A stretch of DNA of 64,000 nucleotides from Marasmius tenuissimus (taxonomy: Eukaryota > Basidiomycota > Agaricomycetes > Agaricales > Marasmiaceae), in contig JAQOTA010000053.1 in assembly GCA_029532415.1 (NCBI GenBank), forward strand, positions 5,704,001 through 5,768,000, written 5' to 3'. This document shows positions 57,193-64,000 of the stretch, in pieces. Under the pieces are notes generated by a model that saw only the letters and a list, made by a program, of their open reading frames with translations, made no database searches and was not told the DNA's origin. A program made the translations under genes and the position numbers. Position 1 is the first letter of the stretch. Every line of letters begins with the position of its first letter.

Positions 57193-60100
57193 ATGTCTTA
57201 TCCTTCCTCTTCCCGCTCCGAGGTCTACATTGGGAGGGACAGCAATGCCAACTACGGTTCCGGAGCCTACACCATCAACTACGACAACAGGATAATTCAG
57301 CATCGACCACGGTCGACATACCGATACATTCGGGGTCGGACAGAGGAAGAGGAGGCGGAGTATGAAGAGGTGAGTTCCAAAGTTCTTTGTCTCTAGGTAT
57401 ACTGCGCACTCACACCCGTTGTATCTCGCAGTACGGTGAATACAGGCACAGTGATATCCAAATAATTGGAAAAATACATAGTGAACAGCTCAAGAGATAT
57501 GATCCAACAACCAGACGGACTGTTCGGATTGACTGTAAGAGAAGTATTGTGCTTGGGGTGATTGTTTCGGGGGAGGGTGTAGGAGCAATGGCCACTGTCG
57601 AGGCCTATGAAGGCAGTGACGCCCCAGAGGTGTGCAACCGTGTTTTTTGAGCACTTTTCGAGATTCTGACCTTTAGAACAGGAGTGGAAACAATGCTTTT
57701 CACATCATACTGGACAAACCTTGTAGGTTCCGCCTCCATCTGTCTTGTCAAGGGGAAATTGAAGTTGTCATGTTGTAGTTTTGGACGGGTGAATAACGCA
57801 CATCTTTTTGCGATCAACCGGTCCAAAGTTCCAATGCTGATTTTTTCGGGTGGCAAGTTAACTTTGTACATGCCCTCATTGCCGGTACTGATGGCTGAAT
57901 AGAGCTTGTACCGTTCTTGGAGTTTTGGAGAAGTTTGGGGACGTTTAGCGAGTTGTATCTTGACGCCTTGTCTGTAAGTGGTCGAAGCAGCAAAGTTGAC
58001 TATTATAACCATGCCAGTTATAGTGGCAATGGCATTGTCGGACAAGTGAGCTGTGGGTGGATCCTACGCGTGGAACTATCTGTATAGGTCCAAAAGGGCC
58101 GGCGGATGAAGCACTCTTGTGGGCATTCCCGCTCTTCTACCGTGGTTCAGGTTGGCACAAAACCTTTGATCTACCCGCAACGATCGACCTTCTCCAAGAG
58201 GATGTCGTTTTGCGTTTCTTCGCAGGTCAAAAGTCGACAATAGTTGATGACGTATTTTTGGAAATGATTTGTTCGAACTGTTGGACGGAAGGGCCTGGGA
58301 AAGAATCTGTCAGTCAGCCGACTGCCGTTTCCGCTTTGACCCAAACTCCCATCGCCTTCGCAAATAATGTCTGGAGTGAAGCGAAATGGCGGACTGAGAA
58401 ATACTTCGGAGAGCCGAAGGTGTTAGATAACGGACTGACAAGGTGAGATTCTCACGAACCAAGGAAGGCTTTGTCCGAAAACAAACGAGTAGATTTCAAC
58501 TCGATGGTAATGCTTGGTCGGGTGAGTTCATATTGAAGGTGAATGGGGGTGAGAGGAAGGACGTGGAAAAGGCCTGGCTTTCACGGGCACTAAGTATATT
58601 CTACTCTCGTGGAATATCGTTTGAAGAGGATCTCAGTGTTTACCGTTCGTCGTCATTTCGTGTTCTCTTTCACAACCTAACATTCCCCAGAGCTCACCTA
58701 CCCTGAGGCGGGTATGTACGGCCACATTGATATATCCAAATCTCGACAACAATGCCAGCAACCGATCTACCTGTTTGTCCGTCCTCCTCCTCTCGACCTC
58801 CTTGACAGCAAAACATCCTCCGTGCACTTCTGGTCTTTCCATGAAGACGGTCGCATACCCCTCTCAGCCGATATATGCAGCGACTTCGGTCTTCCCTTCC
58901 AACTCGAATCCTATAGTCCTTGGTGTTACTTAGTTCCCTGTCCCACCAAAACCTACAAGTTGATTCATCGATATCAACTCCTTCGAGGGGTTGACCCGAC
59001 TACCACCAATTTCGCCTGCCTTCTCGGATATGTCTTCACCTTCCAGCCTATCAGCGACTCGGACCGATTCACAGAAGCCTATGAAGGTGTGACCAAACTG
59101 GTAATCTATTCGTTCACAATCTGACCTCCGCGCAGAGGAAGATACCAATCATCCCAGGTCTCCTGACGTCCTCGCCAGATCTTCGGACTCAGAAAGCTCA
59201 TTGGACATGCAAGACCATGGACCAGGCTCCGACGCAATTTTCAAAGGCAAACAAGGTCAGGGTGCAGCGGAAGGCGAATCCATCACCAAAAAGCAAAAGA
59301 CCAATGTGGAATTTAGAGGGATGGAAACTTTCCATCATCCGGTCGAGGTATGCTATTGATTTTCTCTTTTAGCCAGCTCCATAAATATAGTTTTAGGATC
59401 CTTGTCACAAGAACGATATCACCACCATTGACCAGACCACGGAAGAACAGGGATTGCGATCTTTACAACCACTCCCAGCAATAATTCTACCATGTGCAGG
59501 CGCATCTAATCTGCATTCCCTCGAGCACGTCCATTCGCGCCAGATGCACCAATCACAAGTTCATCCACGTGGCCGTGACGACAACCAAAGACACTTTCCC
59601 TATCCCTACCTCTCCCAAAATTTCTCGCCGGGATACCCATCACTGAGCACACTGAACACGCCAGCGCCGATGGACTTCAACTCGCTGTCTATGGGCCGTA
59701 CTCCAGCTTGGTGGCCCGGAATCCCACAGCACGTTTCCAACCAATCGCCAATCACCTCGTTCAATATCACCGCCAGACACGGAGAGGATATCGCCCAAAC
59801 GGTCGGATGGCCGCCGGGAATGTCCTACATCGCACCACCCACCGTTGTCAATTCATCCTACAATTGTTCTCCGGGCACAGTCGCGCCCACCCGACTAGGA
59901 ATGCCACAATTCATGACGATGGCAGACCCTCTCGTCGCTTCGAGCTCGTTCAAAGCCGGTTCTGCCAACCTGGACAACAGGTCTAGTGCGATTATGTCTA
60001 ATCCAGTTTACACCGACCCAATGAGTGTCTGCTCGCCCACCAATGCGGCGCAGAGAGCCGGACCGTCAGGACTGACTCAGGTTGCTCTGGCGGGATCCAG

Positions 60101-60320
60101 TATCGTCGACGATGCCAATATAGGCCCTCCCGGAGACTATCGATGCACGAGCCACCGTGAGGAAAGAATACAACCTCCGTGCAGTCTTTCGACATCGGCA
60201 ACCAGGACGGGTGGGGTGGTCGATGTCGTTGGGTGGACCAGTCCGGCCTTTACACCCTCTAATATCTTCCCTTCACTCGTTGCGTTTCTTCGAATATGTA
60301 TGTGTATCAATGCTCTGTAA
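57193..60320 (+). CDS. Array-family protein, copy H (887 aa)
   Basis: Ten exons: 57193-57369, 57432-57629, 57682-57722, 57779-57852, 57903-57973, 58024-58442, 58493-58644, 58691-59086, 59136-59347, 59397-60320; 888 codons in frame. The start at 57193 matches MSY of the paralogues; an in-frame ATG at 57046 lies upstream of the TATA site. Motifs: NANYGSGAYTINYDNR, AMATVEAYEGSDAPE, AHLFAINRSKVPMLIFSGG, DLLQEDVVLRFFAGQKS, PIYLFVRPPP, RGVDPTTTNFACLLGY. The tail has RHFPYPYLSQNFSPGYP, a Ser/Pro/Asn-rich stretch, and a hydrophobic end (FPSLVAFLRICMCINAL). That end could insert in a membrane, or could be a buried helix. Intron 4 has a GC donor (GGTG|GCAAGT). Function unknown. Confidence 0.82.
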
Positions 60321-61100
60321 CTTCTTGGACTATGTGGTTGTTTTCAATAGCTTCGCGTTCTTTTTCATTAGTTGTTACTACTAAACCCTTGACGACGTTG
60401 TTTTAGTTTGTATTCGTTACTTCTATCATGCATGCCCTTATTTGTACAGAGGCTCATATCTAAGAGATCTTTCGGTCCATCGCGAAACCAAATTGCACCG
60501 AAGAATGCTGAGTTACGATGTCTCGGAAGCGCTGCACAGTATTGTGGGCTCTTGTAGGTCCACGATTGCGATCCCTGATGCTGTGGTACTCTCACCCACG
60601 TTCACCCGCGTCCTCTTCTCTCTCTCGTGTCTGTTCCTTGTAAATGTTGACAATACCGAGGGGACAAGCATTGGAGAAAAGATCATGGTCACCAGGATAA
60701 TGAAGTTAACGCGTCTCGTAGGTCCTGGCAGGTTGACGTCAGTATGGGATACTCAACTCACCGAGGCATCAAGCTCTCATTATGCTCGCTGAGTTCCGAA
60801 TATCACCGAGGGCCTACTCTAGTTTGGACGTTCTGAGTGAAAAGTATGATGGCGGAACGATGGCTATTTTCTTCGGGCTAGTAGCCTTTGGCCTCGACCA
60901 TTGTAGAGAGCGCCGTGTGAAGAGCTCGATCTGGGGCGGTGATAGCCTCAGGGTGCTCTTCGAGCCCCCTCAGACTTGCGAGCTGATGCGCCTATACAAC
61001 GTTTTGACGTGCCGAAGATTTGATATTGCTATGATCATCTTGAGTGGAGAACAGGAGCAATCGCGAGTGCCATTTGGACGATACCCAGAGCGAGCATGAA
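60321..61100. other. Gamma block downstream of copy H (shortened)
   Basis: Matches the blocks after F and G for about 700 bp, then diverges near 61.05 kb. The frame 60782-61099 (RVKSSIWGGDSLRVLFEP) is the best preserved version of the gamma frame; it could be a small gene, but similarity is as strong in the non-coding flanks, so conservation of protein is not shown. Confidence 0.45.
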
Positions 61101-61629
61101 CCCTTGAGTAGAAGTGGTCAGATGGAAGCTACGCGTCAGTTGGATTCAACGTACCATAGAAAGTCAATCAGGTGACACGAACGCCACGAACTATCCTTGT
61201 CAATGTATAAAAGAACGCGTTGCAAATTGAAGGAAGGAGGGTGGGGAGTCATGAAGAGGGATTAGTATGCCTTGAACGAACGTGTTGGGAGGAAGAAAAG
61301 AGGGTCCTCGGACGCTCGCACTCCTGTGGGCCACCTTGCCCTCCAATTTGATGGGTGCTATCAGCGATCCAATGGTCGGGTCCCTCTATGTCAGTATTGA
61401 TTCGTCTTCAGAAACTGCCAGACAAGTCGAGTGACAACCGCAATTGGGGTTCGGGAGCGTGTCAAAAACAAGGGACCGCCGATTGAGATGTGAGGCCTTC
61501 CTTGGGTTCTCCGCAACCTTCAGCGGACTATATCGGTAGGGGGCGACGACAGCTTTTGAGGGCAGCGTTGAAATTTGTTCAAAGTGACGAGACGCGACAA
61601 TTTCGGGGCTGGCGATCGGAAGATAGACT
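61101..61629. other. Intergenic stretch
   Basis: No supported gene. The right part may hold diverged continuation of the large-gene copy 4 on the minus strand. Confidence 0.35.
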
Positions 61630-61722
61630 TTTGAAGAGACAGGATGAACTGGCCGATAATTATGCGCAAAGACCATCTTTCTTGTGAGATGAGTGAGGAG
61701 CTCGTCGTGGTTGACGATGAAG
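61630..61722 (-). pseudogene. Decayed copy 4 of the large gene, leader and exon 1
   Basis: On the minus strand the leader string TCAACCACGACGAGCTCCTC is identical to that at 12514-12533, followed by an ATG (61676) and MVFAHNYRPVHPVSS, matching MAYAQTHRPAQSVSS of the real gene. After about 20 codons the similarity fades. It lies head to head with the second small-protein gene, as in the original pair. Confidence 0.7.
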
Positions 61723-61884
61723 TTTAAGCTGGCTTTGAACTTGCCGTCCAAGCACAACGTGATGCTGTTACTCAAGCACGTGCATCTAGTCATGTCACGC
61801 TTGACCCCTATTTAGGTAACCAGCTTGGCTTAGACGCGGTTAGAACCTTCTCTTTCCTCTCAACCACCACGAAACACGAAGAAA

Positions 61885-62170
61885 ATGCCTGGATCAGACG
61901 ATAAACCAAAGACTCGCAACCAGATCATCCAAGAAGGCTGGGGCAGTCGAGCCAACTTCCAGGCTTCCTATGGCTTGAAGATGAGTGAGTTCGACTTGCA
62001 GGGTCCTCAGTCTCACACCGTGACAATCTGACGCGTTATACTCTGTAGCTCCTGGGGATATTGAAGAGGGAAATCTCATTCTTGAAGCGTTTGAGGAACA
62101 GGAGAGGGAGGAATGGGAGGAAAGGCAAAGAGAGGCAGCAGCCGCTGCCCGTAGTGGTGGTCGTCGTTGA
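61885..62170 (+). CDS. Small conserved Glu/Arg-rich protein, paralogue 2 (73 aa)
   Basis: Two exons, 61885-61984 and 62049-62170, with a phase-1 intron (GTGAGTTC...CTGTAG). Protein: MPGSDDKPKTRNQIIQEG, then SYGLKMTPGDIEEGNLI and EEQEREEWEERQREAAAA, ending SGGRR. It is colinear with the 66-residue protein at 11729-11983, including the intron site, but has an Ala-rich insertion near the end. Frame, splice sites and the SDDKP...YGL(R/K)M...EWEERQ pattern are all kept, which suggests that both copies still make protein. No signal peptide or membrane helix. Function unknown. Confidence 0.82.
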
Positions 62171-62564
62171 AGACGGATTGATCATCAATGAATGTGTCCT
62201 TTCGACGCGGTAGTAAGTCAGTTCGCAACTCCATAGCTCGTACAGCTCACTGACCTTCTCGATATCACACGGCATAGATCCAGATCCAGTAAGGACTGGA
62301 ACGACTTATTGAGGAAACGGACGAATAATCAGCTTATGCAGGAACCAGAACGAATCGGATGGCCTATAATAACCTATAATACTTAGCACTTCTTGCCAGT
62401 TTCCGCACATTTCTTGTTGTCTTCGACACAAACGCGTAGTCAAAACATGTTGCATTTATCAAAAACCCAGTTGCCCTTCAACGTTATACAAGAGTATCCT
62501 CCCGCACAAATCAATCCCAAGAGGGAGGTAAATAAGTAAATCATCGAACAGATCCACAGTATTA
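62171..62564. other. Gap between two convergent genes
   Basis: This 394 bp gap holds both 3' ends. No frame or repeat of note. Confidence 0.4.
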
Positions 62565-63999
62565 TCAAACAGCAACACCAGTCTGCGAGCCCGCCTCAGC
62601 ACCAGGCGCAGCAACCATCTGGATCTGTTCCGTCGCTTCGACAAGATCCCCATCAAACTGTGCAACATTACTCCCACCCAACGACCCACCCCCGTTACGC
62701 GTCGTACGGAAGATGTAATACGCCACACCCACCGCTACGCGCAAAGATTCAGTTTCATACGTATTATGCCAACCAAAGAGAAAACTCACTCAGCGAGAAC
62801 ACCAAAAATGCAATGACGAGGTTAGCAACCGACACAGAACACCGCACGTTCTCGAACACGTTGAACCTCATGCCGGGAGGAGCCAGTCTAGCGAATTCGG
62901 CAGCTAAAGCGGTACATTGCTCATGAGTTTGTGTGCTCCAGAGGATCCCAACGCCTGCGAGTAAACCATTAGGAAACTTCGAGCGAACCTTGGAATGTCG
63001 GAACATACCGAGCCAGACGATACTGAGAACGGATATCGAGTAGAAGTGAGCAGCCGCTCGGGTTATTCCTCGTTTTGAAGAGGGGCGTCGGTTGTAGGAG
63101 AGCCTATCCGTTGTTTTGAGTCTCGGGATTCTAGGCGCATGTAGGGGGAAACACGTACAGAACAGCGGCCCATATCCACGTCAGAAGCGATACTCCAGAT
63201 GTAACCCAGCTGAAGATAGCTACGGGGGAGATTCAACCCAGTGAGATTCACTTTGAGAAGGAACCTGATACTTGAAGAAGACTCACGGAAGTTCGCGCTA
63301 AAGAAACCACCTACAAAGCTAGTGATACCCGCCACAACGGTCTCACAAATCGTGATAAAGAGTACCACAGCTATTCAAGGGGACTCCGAGTCAGATACGA
63401 CGCGACAGAAAAGCATCAAGCATTCTCCACGTACAGTATATCGTCGTCCGCAAAGCCGTCGGACGATGCATAGGCCCATAAACACGTTCGTCCACAGGCA
63501 GCTGTCCGTCTTGAGCATACACCTTACACCAACGGTCTCCCGACTTTCGTATGGCCCAGTAAACAGAGAACGTTGCTCCCGTGGCTAGAAAAAACGAACA
63601 TCAGCTCCGAATTAACGGGGGGGAGGGACGACACTCACCGAGTGCCCAAAGAACCATCGTCAATGTCCCAGTCGTTATCGTCATCACACATATCTCCGGA
63701 TACCAAGATTGTACATCTGCTGTACAGACATCTTTTGTAGTTGAAAGGATCATTATTCCGAACGCTGGTGATTCAAAATTGTTACTTTGAGTGGTGGAAG
63801 ATGGAGGAATTGGTCGGGACGCACTTAGCCAAAGAATCGCCATGATACCAACCGAGAGAAGGTGCGGGAATGCGGTTGTCAAGACGTGGTTGACGCCGAA
63901 TTTGTTGTTGAATGCGATTCTGTTGGAGTAAGAACGAAGTTCGAGATATGACCAGTACCGTTCAACAATCCAACGCACAGTACACTCATCCATATCCAA
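62565..63999 (-). CDS. Six-span membrane protein (5' end outside window)
   Basis: A minus-strand gene of about eight exons entering from the right edge. Joined by eye it reads ...KFGVNHVLTT, a first helix (HLLSVGIMAILWL), VCTADVQSWYPEICVM with a second helix, WAIRKSGDRWCKVYAQDG, a third helix (VVLFITICETVVAGITSF), a fourth (SGVSLLTWIWAAVL), HFYSISVLSIVWLGVGILW, a Cys-containing loop (STQTHEQCTALAAEF), and a last helix (NLVIAFLVFSL) before a Gly-rich, acidic tail ending GSQTGVAV. Introns have clean GTACGT or GTGAGT donors. The arrangement resembles fungal polytopic plasma-membrane proteins such as MARVEL-type proteins, but six spans and no clear signature make that a guess. The start codon is not in the window. 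Confidence 0.65.
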
Positions 64000-64000
64000 C

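Overview
This window is nuclear DNA of a filamentous basidiomycete, most likely an agaricomycete. Genes are broken by many 45-90 bp introns with fungal GTRNGT...YAG signals, the proteins are Ser/Pro-rich, there is a copia-like solo LTR, and the long intergenic stretches are full of decayed duplicates. The organism call is an inference from gene style; no marker gene such as rDNA or a mitochondrial gene is present.

The window is dominated by one expanded gene family that I cannot assign to a characterised function. There are eight loci: A (2206-4330, minus), B (exon 1 only, 9282-9539, minus), and C, D, E, F, G, H in tandem on the plus strand (starts 15957, 20966, 27594, 35039, 46989, 57193). 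Hand-built models of A, C, D, E, G and H are open for 568, 687, 800, 762, 895 and 887 residues, with the first eight introns at matching positions and phases. F carries one in-frame TAG. All share a Gly/Asn/Tyr-rich N-terminal motif, a GxxxTxVxVEAYEG segment, an AHLLALNRSK(V/I)PLLIF segment, a DLLQxDxxLRFxAxQKS segment and a PIYLFV...FWSF...RGxDPxTT core. Their C-terminal tails differ.

Between and around the family genes are: (1) a divergent pair of other genes at the left, a small 66-residue protein (11729-11983, minus) and an 800-residue Ser/Pro-rich coiled-coil protein (12575-15065, plus); (2) an inverted, decayed copy of this pair at the right end (61630-62170), in which the small gene is intact (73 residues) and the large gene is reduced to its first exon; (3) three more degenerate pieces of the large gene inside the array (about 32.1-33.3, 41.15-41.34 and 52.4-53.0 kb); (4) repeated intergenic blocks, called beta (24.3-26.6, 33.3-34.3, 53.9-56.4 kb) and gamma (38.2-41.1, 50.2-52.4, 60.3-61.1 kb). 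The repeating unit is therefore family gene, gamma, large-gene fragment, beta, next family gene.

Mobile DNA: a 525 bp solo LTR with a 5 bp target duplication (31390-31914), a 1.48 kb non-autonomous TIR element with subterminal TCATGA repeats (41776-43252), a 0.92 kb insertion flanked by a 7 bp repeat (38222-39144), and an AT-rich island at about 6.1-9.28 kb that cuts copy B at its intron 1/exon 2 boundary. The window edges hold a possible transporter C-terminus (1-66) and a six-span membrane protein (62565 to the right edge, minus).

All gene models were built by eye from splice signals and paralogue comparison; none is backed by transcripts.
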